A stretch of DNA of 64,000 bases. Source: an uncultured Acetatifactor sp. (GTDB lineage Bacteria; Bacillota; Clostridia; Lachnospirales; Lachnospiraceae). The position numbers were made by a program, and so were the translations under genes. Location: the NCBI GenBank assembly GCA_949840935.1, contig CATKXX010000010.1, forward strand, positions 1 to 64,000. The letters run 5' to 3'. The notes beneath the pieces were generated by a model. That model had not been told where the DNA came from. It made no database searches and saw only the letters and a program-made list of their open reading frames with translations. Shown here piece by piece: positions 49,186 through 57,546 of this stretch (positions within the stretch are counted from its first letter, which is position 1; each line of letters opens with the position of its first letter).

Positions 49186-50322
49186 TCAAAAATATCCTCC
49201 CTCGATCTTACCCTTTCCCAAATTTCCAGGCTGCTCTCCGTCCCATGGCCTACAGACACCTTCCTCCGGCTGCCCCGCCAGGATCCCGGCAAGCCTCCCG
49301 GCCCCCAGGCCGTCCGTAAGCCCACGCCCCCTCCTGCTGCAGTCCATGCGCTTCCCCGCATCCTCCGCCAGCAGAATCACCTGTTCCGCCAGCCGTTCCA
49401 GCACGGCGCCGGGATTCTTATGGTATGCCCCCGCGGAAGGGGCAATCCCTTCCCTTTGAAGATATTCCGTTATTTTCTCCTGATTCTCCGCGTAGGAGAA
49501 GCATACAAAAGGGACTCCCAGGGCTGCCAACTCATAGACGGTGGAGCCGCCGGCAGTGACAGCCAGGTCGCACCGGCGCATCAGCTCCGCCATATTCTCC
49601 ACATCGTGATAAATATGAATCTGCCCTGACTGCCTTTCCAGGGACTTCATTTCTTCCAGATGGGGGTTAAAGCTTCCGATCACCAGATGATAATCCAGCT
49701 TTATCCCTTCCCCTCCTGCCCCTGTGATCTCCGCCTTCTCCCTGATCTTTCTCAGAATCTGTCCCGCGATATTCTCCTGGTCGCCGCCCCCGGTAGTGAT
49801 CAGAAGATTTTCCGCCCTCCCCCCGGCCTGGCAGGGTTCCCCGCGAAATTGCGGCCTGACCGGCACATAGGCGCTTCCCAGAATCAGCTCCGTGCCCGAG
49901 TCCCCATAAAGCCTCTCATAGGCCGCCCGGTCCGCAAAGGCGTTGTAGTTGACGACCCTGTCCACAGGAAAGCATTCCTCTCCCAGATCGTCCAGCAGCG
50001 TCACCCTGCCGTATGCCCCGATTTCCCGCAGGTAAGCCTTTGTCACAGAATAGCTGTCCACAAGGATGATATTTCTCTTTCCGCCAATCCCCGGTATCCG
50101 GGGCCATGCGGAAAGCTCCCCCTCCATATCCCGCAGGTCGCTCTCCAGGACAAATACTTTATAACCCCTCCGCCGCGCCATCTCTGCAGACTGCGCGTCC
50201 GCACAGACAAACAGAATCTTTTCGCCTGTCCCAAGGCACCGCAGCTCGTCCGCTATGGTCAGGCACCGCATCAGGTGCCCTGCACCGATTCTTGCATTGC
50301 CGTCCGCCCGAATCAGAAACAT
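49186..50322 (-). CDS. pseG: PseG-like UDP-2,4-diacetamido-2,4,6-trideoxy-beta-L-altropyranose hydrolase
   Basis: IRADGNARIGAGHLMRCLTIADEL; LLDDLG; CDLAVTAGGSTVYELAALGVP. Confidence 0.9.
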   Translation of the reverse strand: MFLIRADGNARIGAGHLMRCLTIADELRCLGTGEKILFVCADAQSAEMARRRGYKVFVLESDLRDMEGELSAWPRIPGIGGKRNIILVDSYSVTKAYLREIGAYGRVTLLDDLGEECFPVDRVVNYNAFADRAAYERLYGDSGTELILGSAYVPVRPQFRGEPCQAGGRAENLLITTGGGDQENIAGQILRKIREKAEITGAGGEGIKLDYHLVIGSFNPHLEEMKSLERQSGQIHIYHDVENMAELMRRCDLAVTAGGSTVYELAALGVPFVCFSYAENQEKITEYLQREGIAPSAGAYHKNPGAVLERLAEQVILLAEDAGKRMDCSRRGRGLTDGLGAGRLAGILAGQPEEGVCRPWDGEQPGNLGKGKIEGGYF

Positions 50323-50336
50323 ACCCGCCTCCCGTC

Positions 50337-51395
50337 TTATCCGAAATCCACCAGATCCCAGCTTAAGGGTGTGCCCAGTGCAGCGTCCCTGGCAATCTTC
50401 TTCCCCAATATCTCCTCATAATACATAGTGTGCAGGCCGCAGCCGGGCCGCACGGAGCGCAGGTTTTGGGGCGTGAACACATCCCCTGCTTTCATATCCT
50501 CCGCCACAAACAGGGAGCGGGAATGCTCCCGGGTCTTTGCCTGCTTGGGAGTCAGGTCGTAACTCACCCTTCCCAGGGCCTTTTCAATCTTGCGGATATT
50601 GTCCGTCATTTCCCGAAACTCCTCCGGCTCCATGGAGAAGGCCGCGTCCGGGCCGCCGTCCTCACGCCGCAGCGTCAGATGCTTTTCCACCACCTTCGCC
50701 CCCAGCGCCACCGCGGCGCAGGCCACCGCGCCGCCCATGGTATGATCCGACAGGCCCGCGATGCAGTCAAAGCTCTCCCGCATGGAGGGAATCGTCCTCA
50801 GGTTGATATCCTCGTAGGGCGCAGGGTAAGCCGAAGTACATTTCAGCAGGATCACCTGCTCATTCCCCTCCTCCCGGCAGGTTCTAAGAGCCATCTCGAT
50901 ATCGGCCATATAAGCAATCCCCGTGGAAATGATCACAGGCTTGCCCGTCCGGGCAATCTTTCTCAGGAAAGGGATATCCGTGATTTCCGGGCTGGCCACC
51001 TTATAGGCAGGCACCCCCATCTCCTCCAGGAAATCAATGCTGTGCAGGTCAAAGGGCGAGGAGAAAAAGATCAGCCCCATCTCCTCCGCAATCCTCTTTA
51101 ACTCCGGCTGCCATTCCCAGGGCGTGTACGCCGTCTCATACAGCCTGTACAGCGTAGTCCCGTCCCAGATGGTTCCCTGGGTGATCTGGAAGCAGGGGGC
51201 CTCACAGTTTAAGGTAATGCTGTCCGGCGTGTAAGTCTGTATCTTAATGGCATCCGCCCCCGCCTCCCTGGCCGCCTTCATGATCGCCACCGCCCGGTCA
51301 AAGTCCATCAGATGGTTGGCGGACATTTCCGCTATGATAAACGCCGGGGCGTCCTCGCTGACCAGGCGGCTGCCGATATAAATCTCCTTCTTCAT
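50337..51395 (-). CDS. pseI: pseudaminic acid synthase
   Basis: EMSANHLMDFDRA, GTIWDGTTLYRLYETAYTPWEWQ, SPFDLHSIDFLEEMGVPAYKVASPEITD, C-terminal SAF domain. Confidence 0.95.
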   Translation of the reverse strand: MKKEIYIGSRLVSEDAPAFIIAEMSANHLMDFDRAVAIMKAAREAGADAIKIQTYTPDSITLNCEAPCFQITQGTIWDGTTLYRLYETAYTPWEWQPELKRIAEEMGLIFFSSPFDLHSIDFLEEMGVPAYKVASPEITDIPFLRKIARTGKPVIISTGIAYMADIEMALRTCREEGNEQVILLKCTSAYPAPYEDINLRTIPSMRESFDCIAGLSDHTMGGAVACAAVALGAKVVEKHLTLRREDGGPDAAFSMEPEEFREMTDNIRKIEKALGRVSYDLTPKQAKTREHSRSLFVAEDMKAGDVFTPQNLRSVRPGCGLHTMYYEEILGKKIARDAALGTPLSWDLVDFG

Positions 51396-51461
51396 ATCAA
51401 TATCATACCTTTCCGCGCCCTGTGACGCCTCTCTGGAACGTGTCTGGAAAATGACGTGTTC

Positions 51462-51878
51462 TCACCGGAAGGAAGCCATGCCCTCGTATAAGATCTTTGC
51501 CGACCCCAGGATAACGCATTTCCCCTCCTGGTTATACACGTTTGTCTCCAGGATAATGATCCTTTTCTCCGGCTGGATCTCCGTGATCTTTACCCTGGCT
51601 GTCACCGTATCGCCCACAAACACCGGCTTTCGGAAGGACAGGTTCTGTTCCAGATAGATACTGCCCTCCCCCGGAAGCCGGGTGCCCAGCACCCCGGAGA
51701 TCAATCCCGATACCAGGATCCCATGAACCACACACCTTCCGAACCTTCCCTTCTCCGCGTAAGCCTCGTCCACATGTAAGGGGTTATGATCCCCCGAAAG
51801 CCCGGCAAACTGCCGCACCTCCTCCATGGTAAAGCATTTGGAGGCCTCCGCCTCCTTCCCTGCATATAATTCTTCCAT
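51462..51878 (-). CDS. MaoC-family (R)-specific hydratase / hot-dog-fold protein
   Basis: FAGLSGDHNPLHVDEAYAEKGRFGRCVVHGILVSGLISGVLGTRLPG. Confidence 0.92.
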   Translation of the reverse strand: MEELYAGKEAEASKCFTMEEVRQFAGLSGDHNPLHVDEAYAEKGRFGRCVVHGILVSGLISGVLGTRLPGEGSIYLEQNLSFRKPVFVGDTVTARVKITEIQPEKRIIILETNVYNQEGKCVILGSAKILYEGMASFR

Positions 51879-51880
51879 CC

Positions 51881-52456
51881 TTATATCCTTTCACCGCATT
51901 CCCCGTGGAACTGTTTCTCCAGCTCCAGGATATCCCGTCTGCGCTCCCCCTTTTTCCTGGCGGGGATTCCCACATACATGGCCCATTCCTCCGTGCTCTT
52001 ATTGCAGAGGGACATGCTTCCCACCGCCGTACCCTCCGCCACCGTCACTCCCGGCAGCACCACGCTGTTACAACCGATGATGGCGTGCCTGCCAATCCGC
52101 ACCGGGCTGCTGATACTGCCGGGCTTATACCGGGCGGGCACCATGGGATTCGTCATGGAGGCGCCGCTGTAATCATCCGACACGGCATAGATGGAGCATT
52201 TGGAGGAGAGCCCCGAGAAGTCCTCCATCACAATACCCTCATCTCCCCCGTACAGCCCGCAGAACTGTGAAATATGGATATAATCCCTCAGTGTGACATT
52301 TCCGCTGATGACAGTAAAGTCGTCAATCCGCACGTGATTGCCCAGGCTCAGTTTCTCCGGGCTGTACAGCACCGCATGTCTTCCGATCAGCACGTCCTCG
52401 CCATATTCCTTTAACCCCAGACCTCTCAGCTCCTCTTTGGATAAAAAATTGTCCAA
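51881..52456 (-). CDS. left-handed beta-helix (hexapeptide) acyltransferase
   Basis: IGRHAIIGCNSVVLPGVTVAEGTAVGSMSLCNKSTEEWAMYVGIPARK. Confidence 0.9.
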   Translation of the reverse strand: MDNFLSKEELRGLGLKEYGEDVLIGRHAVLYSPEKLSLGNHVRIDDFTVISGNVTLRDYIHISQFCGLYGGDEGIVMEDFSGLSSKCSIYAVSDDYSGASMTNPMVPARYKPGSISSPVRIGRHAIIGCNSVVLPGVTVAEGTAVGSMSLCNKSTEEWAMYVGIPARKKGERRRDILELEKQFHGECGERI

Positions 52457-52481
52457 CTCTTTCCCTCCTGTTACTGCCTGT

Positions 52482-53180
52482 TTACCGGTTTTCCCCGGAA
52501 TGCATCAGGCGGTATTTCATTTCCGCGATCTGCCAGTCCGTCAGGCTGTCGATATCCTGCACCTCCAGCTCCGACACCACCAGGGGCAGGATATTTCCCG
52601 TCATAACCTTTTTCGTCCGCCGGAAGGCCTCCGTGCGGAAAACATAAAACTGCCCCGCGTCATGGTAATGGGGCTGCAGATCCTGGGAACGGCTGTCCAG
52701 GTATTCCGGGTAACGAAACACTAGCCTCCCCTCCTCCATCACAAACGCCCGCTGGGGAGGGTAGGAGAACGCCACTACCGGAATCAGGGAATCCGCGCCG
52801 CAGGCTCCCAGCCTCTCCACCGCCTCCCTCAGCTTTTCCCCCGTCACAAAAGGGGCTGTGGGATAGATACAACACCCGATATCAAAGGATTCCCCCCGCT
52901 TCTCATATTCCTCCAGGACTTCCAGAAGTACCTCACTGGTGGAGGCGTGGTCGCCGGCAGTCCTCTCGCTGCGGGTAAAGGGAACCTGGGCTCCATATTG
53001 TTTCGCGATCTCCGCGATCTCCGCATCCTCTGTGGATACCATGACGCAGTCAAACGCCCCCGACGCCAGCGCCGCCTCCACAGAATATGCCAGTATGGGC
53101 TTCCCGCAGAAATTCCGGATATTTTTCCGGGGAATCCGTTTGCTTCCGCCCCTTGCCGTAATGATTGCTATTGTCCTCAT
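52482..53180 (-). CDS. pseF: pseudaminic acid cytidylyltransferase
   Basis: MRTIAIITARGGSKRIPRKNIRNFCGKPILAYSVEAAL; start at MRTIAII, not the ORF-track start, which runs through the upstream tandem repeat. Confidence 0.92.
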   Translation of the reverse strand: MRTIAIITARGGSKRIPRKNIRNFCGKPILAYSVEAALASGAFDCVMVSTEDAEIAEIAKQYGAQVPFTRSERTAGDHASTSEVLLEVLEEYEKRGESFDIGCCIYPTAPFVTGEKLREAVERLGACGADSLIPVVAFSYPPQRAFVMEEGRLVFRYPEYLDSRSQDLQPHYHDAGQFYVFRTEAFRRTKKVMTGNILPLVVSELEVQDIDSLTDWQIAEMKYRLMHSGENR

Positions 53181-53200
53181 ACCATTGTCCGTCCTTTTAT

Positions 53201-53325
53201 CGTCCTGTGCTGAGCTGCGTTTTGCGTCATGCGGCGGGCCCGCCCAAGTTGTTTCTTCGTCCTGCACAAAGTCGCATTTTGCGGCATGCGGTGGGCCCAT
53301 CCAAGCAGTTTCATCGTCCTGTGCG
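53201..53325. repeat. 57-bp intergenic tandem repeat, two full units plus a partial third
   Basis: Units start at 53201, 53258 and 53315 with cgtcctg(t/c)(g/a)c...; unit length 57 bp. Confidence 0.85.
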
Positions 53326-54342
53326 TCCCGCGCGGAGCCGCCGCACCAGGCGCTTCAACCGATACCACAAATAAAATCCCAGGTTGGATCTTTGCTGCAG
53401 CGCGATCAGCCGCTGCTCCTCCCCGCCGGTGTTTTCCCGGTAATATTGGTTCTGCTCAAACAGCGGAAAGCGCTCCCGGATTCCCGCCCTTAACTCCCTC
53501 ACAAAGGACAGCTTCGGGTGCCCTACTCCCGCCATATAGGAAAAGAGAGTGTTCACATAATAAAGCTCCGCGAAGCGGTACTCGAGCTCCTTTTTGTATT
53601 CTTCCAGAAATCCCCGCTCCTTACACTGTTCATATAATAATACCGCCGCTTTCATGCGGTCCCTGCATTTCTCCTCGGAAATATGATGCACCGTGGACAC
53701 CTGGCGCTGGTAATAATAGTACAGCGGTTCCTCCACTTTCTCAAACCGGGTGAAATACAGCGACCACAGGGGCCCCGCGCAGTTGTCCTCGTAAAAGATC
53801 CCCTCCGGGAAATCCAGGCGGTTCTCCGCGATCACCCTTCTTCGATACACCTTGATCACCATACTGCCCATACGCATCAGCAGGCTTTTGTGCTTATCCC
53901 TGTCCAGCAGTCCGGTCTGGGCCATGGTGTTGTTCTGTACGACCTTGCCCACCTCAAAGGTGTGCTCCGACACCAGGCTGTAATCGCAGCCCACCAGATC
54001 CGCCCCCGTTTCCTCCCCTTTCCGGATCAGCTTTTCATAAAAATCGGGAGCCGCCCAGTCGTCGCTGTCAACAAAGCCCACCCAGTCGCCCCGGGCCCTC
54101 TTGAGCCCTTCGTTCTTGGCTCCCCCCTGGCGTTTGTTCCGGGGATAAGTAATGACCCTCACCAGATCAGGGAAGCGCTTTTCATACTCCCGCAAAACCT
54201 CCAGAGAGCCATCCGTGGAAGCGTCGTCCACCGCCAGGATCTCATAATCCTCCAACGTCTGGGCAATCAGGGAATCCATACAGTAATTCAGTTTTCCCTC
54301 CGCCGCCATATTATACACCGGCACAATAATGCTCAGCTTCAT
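53311..54342 (-). CDS. family 2 glycosyltransferase
   Basis: LSIIVPVYNMAAEGKLNYCMDSLIAQTLEDYEILAVDDASTDGS; FVDSDDWA. Confidence 0.92.
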   Translation of the reverse strand: MKLSIIVPVYNMAAEGKLNYCMDSLIAQTLEDYEILAVDDASTDGSLEVLREYEKRFPDLVRVITYPRNKRQGGAKNEGLKRARGDWVGFVDSDDWAAPDFYEKLIRKGEETGADLVGCDYSLVSEHTFEVGKVVQNNTMAQTGLLDRDKHKSLLMRMGSMVIKVYRRRVIAENRLDFPEGIFYEDNCAGPLWSLYFTRFEKVEEPLYYYYQRQVSTVHHISEEKCRDRMKAAVLLYEQCKERGFLEEYKKELEYRFAELYYVNTLFSYMAGVGHPKLSFVRELRAGIRERFPLFEQNQYYRENTGGEEQRLIALQQRSNLGFYLWYRLKRLVRRLRAGRTGR

Positions 54343-56087
54343 AGGCTGCCCCTTTCAAGGACTGCCCTGCCGCCCTCCACCCGGTACACGAGATCGCACT
54401 TTTCGATGGTCTGCAGCCTGTGCGCAATGATGATCAATGTCTTCCTGCCATGCAGCCGGTTGATGGACTCCATGATCGCGGCCTCGGTGTCATTGTCCAG
54501 CGCGGAGGTAGCCTCGTCCAGCACCAGCACCTCCGGGTCGTGGTACAGGGCCCTGGCAATGCTGATACGCTGCCTCTGTCCGCCGGAGAGGCGGATCCCC
54601 CGCTCCCCGACCCCGGTGTCAAGCCCTTCCGGCAGCGACCGGATGAATTCGTCCAGCTGCGCCTCCCTCAATACCTCCCACAGCCTGTCCTCGTCAATCT
54701 GATCCTCCGGCACCCCGAAGGCCACATTCTTCCGGATGGTATCATCCAGCATAAAGATCATCTGAGGGATATATCCTATATTTCTCAGCCATTTCCGGTA
54801 ATTTCTCCTGACGTCCACGCCGTCCGCGCACACCGTGCCGCTCTTTGCCTCCAGAAGCCCCAGCAGGATATCCACCACGGTACTCTTTCCCGCCCCGGTG
54901 GTTCCCACGATCCCCACAGACGCCCCGATGGGAATCGTCATCCGGGCATGGTCAAAGATCAGCTTATCCGTGTTGGGATAGGCGTATGTGATGTCCCTGA
55001 GCTCAATGGATTCCCTGATCGGAAGCTTTTCTTCCTCCTCTGCGGCAAAGGACAGATCCACCTTATCCCCCCGGATCTCATCCTGCAGATTATCGCTGAC
55101 CCCCATGAAAAAGGGCTCGAAATACGCAATGGAATTGATCTGGTTGTTGATCCGGTTCACCGCCGGGAGCAACACAATAGCCGCCGCTGCCAGTGTGGCC
55201 ATGGCCGTCACCAGCTCCTCCGTGTGCATACCGGACACCACCTGCAGGATCATATAACCCATCATGGCCGCCACGCAGGCTGTCTCGATCAGCAGCTTGG
55301 GGATATTGTTGTACAGGCTGTACTTCTGCACCGCATCCACATACCCCTTCCCGCATTTCCTGTACTCAGCAACAAAATACTGCTCCTTGCCGTTTACCTT
55401 GATTTCCTTAATTCCCTGGACAGTCTGGGAAATCCATTTGAACAATCCGCTGTAGAAATCCTGATTGTCCTTCCCTGCCTGGTACATAATGGGCTTAAGC
55501 ACCTTCTTGATCACGTACATCAGCGCCAGCAGCACCACCGCCAGCATGGCCGTCATGGCGCCGTTATTCATAAAGCAATAGCTCACTATGAACAGGGACA
55601 CCACCCCGTCGGACAACAGCTGCAGCAGGGCAAGGATCAGGGCATACATATTGTTCACATCGGAAGTAATGCTCCTCTGCACCACCGCCGTGTCCGCATT
55701 GAGATAAAATTCATACCCCCTCCGCAGATAATTGCGCATCATCCGCTCCGAAGTCCTGAACTGATTGGTATAGACAAAGGCAAAGGTCAGCTTCTGCTGG
55801 AAAAACAGGAACAGGTTTTTCACCACAAACACTGCCACCAGCAGCCCCATCACCATCACGGAAAAGCTCTCATAACTGTCGCAGCCCAGGAATCGGTACA
55901 GCGCCCCCACCGTGGCGCTGGTCTCCACCGCGTCAGGGTCAATGACCACATTTACCACCTGTACCAGCATCCCCACACCCGCCGTCTGCAGGAAAGCCCC
56001 GATGATCATCAGCACGATCAGGCCGCCCATGGCGCGCTTCTGTTTTTTGTCCAGTAAGACCTGCAATTTTTTCACTATCTTCCACAT
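54339..56087 (-). CDS. ABC exporter, fused TMD-NBD (PglK/MsbA-like flippase candidate)
   Basis: Six-TM N-terminal half; GIVGTTGAGKSTVVDILLG; LSGGQRQRISIARALYHDPEVLVLDEATSALD. Confidence 0.92.
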   Translation of the reverse strand: MWKIVKKLQVLLDKKQKRAMGGLIVLMIIGAFLQTAGVGMLVQVVNVVIDPDAVETSATVGALYRFLGCDSYESFSVMVMGLLVAVFVVKNLFLFFQQKLTFAFVYTNQFRTSERMMRNYLRRGYEFYLNADTAVVQRSITSDVNNMYALILALLQLLSDGVVSLFIVSYCFMNNGAMTAMLAVVLLALMYVIKKVLKPIMYQAGKDNQDFYSGLFKWISQTVQGIKEIKVNGKEQYFVAEYRKCGKGYVDAVQKYSLYNNIPKLLIETACVAAMMGYMILQVVSGMHTEELVTAMATLAAAAIVLLPAVNRINNQINSIAYFEPFFMGVSDNLQDEIRGDKVDLSFAAEEEEKLPIRESIELRDITYAYPNTDKLIFDHARMTIPIGASVGIVGTTGAGKSTVVDILLGLLEAKSGTVCADGVDVRRNYRKWLRNIGYIPQMIFMLDDTIRKNVAFGVPEDQIDEDRLWEVLREAQLDEFIRSLPEGLDTGVGERGIRLSGGQRQRISIARALYHDPEVLVLDEATSALDNDTEAAIMESINRLHGRKTLIIIAHRLQTIEKCDLVYRVEGGRAVLERGSL

Positions 56088-56117
56088 GCGCTCAATCCAT
56101 CCTCCATGCCGGGCTTC

Positions 56118-57206
56118 TCAGATCTGCTCATTCTGCCTGTGGATCAGCGGATCCTCATAGGCATCCATAAAATCCGCCCCCAGGCAGACGGTTTCCTCCG
56201 CAAAGGGCAGATCCTTGATCTCCGTGAAGACGCCCACCACCTTCCGAAAACGCACCCCTGGGAAAAACTGCAGCATCTCCATGGGAATCTTGGCGTCAAA
56301 CTGGGGGTATTCCCCAAATTTGCTGCGATAATCCAGCTCGTCCCTGGGGTGGGGCTTGAGGAAGATCTTCCCCTCCGGCTCATACATCCTGATGATATCC
56401 CGGAAGATACGCTCCCGGACGTCCAGCGTGCACAGTGGGTCTGTCAGAATCAATATCTTATTCTCCTCCCCCGCTCCCTGTTCCAGCTGCTCTTTCAGGC
56501 CTTCCATATCCCGGATAAAGGCTTTCAGTATCCGCTCCTTATCCTCCCTGGTCAGCCTGTCCACCAGCTCCTTCCTGGGTGCCTCAATATACTGAGGGCA
56601 GGGGTAGTGGATGGCGGAAATGTCATTGACCTCCATATCCAGACAGTACTTGCCATATCCGTTTTGTACGAAGATCAGGTTCAGCTTCCTGGACAGGAAC
56701 GCCTTCAGCTTAAAGTGCCCTCTGTTGTCATACCGGGCGGCGTCAAAATTCTTCAGACAGTTCAGCCCGTCCTCCACGGCGTGATAATAAATCTTATTCT
56801 GATTCAGATAATACCCGATGGGATCCGAATCGCAGTATACATAAATATCCTCATATTCCCGAAAATCCACCGGCACATAGGGCGCTTCCAGCTGCGCGTA
56901 CCTCCTGGTAAAACGGATGCGGCAGTACAGGTTCCCCAGGAATCCTCCCCCGCCCTTCCTCCACCTGGCAAGCTCCGGGAAGAAATCCTCCCGCTTCTCA
57001 TCAAATTCCAAGACCTCCCGGAACAGCCCGGAAGCCTCCACACGGCTTTTCAGGTCTTCAAAATCATTGGACATACTGGAAAGCACCAGGGTCGCCCGGC
57101 CCTGCTGCTCCTTCGGCAGCTTTAATTCCTTTAAAAAAGTGATATAAACATGATAATAAGTATGACACACATATATCCTGGGCCATTTCTTTGTATTCTT
57201 ATTCAT
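56118..57206 (-). CDS. GT52-like (sialyl-/polysialyltransferase-like) glycosyltransferase
   Basis: RIYVCHTYYHVYITFLKEL N-terminus, HAVEDGLNCLKNF, KILILTDPLC, KIFLKPHPRDELDY (HP motif); start at MNKNTKK with GGAGGG upstream. Confidence 0.7.
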   Translation of the reverse strand: MNKNTKKWPRIYVCHTYYHVYITFLKELKLPKEQQGRATLVLSSMSNDFEDLKSRVEASGLFREVLEFDEKREDFFPELARWRKGGGGFLGNLYCRIRFTRRYAQLEAPYVPVDFREYEDIYVYCDSDPIGYYLNQNKIYYHAVEDGLNCLKNFDAARYDNRGHFKLKAFLSRKLNLIFVQNGYGKYCLDMEVNDISAIHYPCPQYIEAPRKELVDRLTREDKERILKAFIRDMEGLKEQLEQGAGEENKILILTDPLCTLDVRERIFRDIIRMYEPEGKIFLKPHPRDELDYRSKFGEYPQFDAKIPMEMLQFFPGVRFRKVVGVFTEIKDLPFAEETVCLGADFMDAYEDPLIHRQNEQI

Positions 57207-57230
57207 TCTTATACACTGTGCCCTCCATGA

Positions 57231-57390
57231 CGCCTGACTGCCAATGCTTCCGGTTTTCAATGTCTCCGGTTTTCAATGCTTCTGGTTTCCAATGTCGCCG
57301 GTTTTCAATGCCTCCGGTTTTCAATGTCTCTGATTTCCAATGTCTCTGATTTCCAATGTCTCTGATTTCCAATGTCTCTGATTTCCAATG
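57231..57390. repeat. 16-bp minisatellite, about 9-10 tandem units
   Basis: Units (c/t)(t/c)(t/c)C(C/T)G(G/A)TTT(T/C)CAATG at 16-bp steps from 57247; the last four units (57327-57390) are identical. Confidence 0.9.
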
Positions 57391-57396
57391 TTTTCT

Positions 57397-57425
57397 ATTT
57401 TAGCACAATTTCAGGCCGTAGTAAA
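57397..57425 (-). promoter_or_regulatory. candidate promoter of the GT52-like gene
   Basis: Minus strand TTTACT-17 nt-TAAAAT immediately upstream of the minisatellite. Confidence 0.45.
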
Positions 57426-57546
57426 ATGAATATTATATAAAGCAGGCCCCCGACTGTCCTGCAGGCGCCGCAGGACAAAGTCTCAAAGGCATAGGATAGC
57501 ACATACTGCATATCCTCGTCTGTCCCACAAGCGCCCGCGGCAACCC

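Noticed and set aside
52482-53300. Extended PseF start through the 57-bp repeat
   Set aside because: The conserved cytidylyltransferase N-terminus starts at MRTIAIITARGGSKR (53180); the extension is repeat-derived and likely untranslated
54420-56057. 545-aa plus-strand ORF
   Set aside because: Antisense to the ABC exporter gene with intact Walker/signature motifs
57231-57390. 16-bp repeats considered as CRISPR or iterons
   Set aside because: No spacers, no adjacent rep or cas gene; located between a promoter-like sequence and a glycosyltransferase gene
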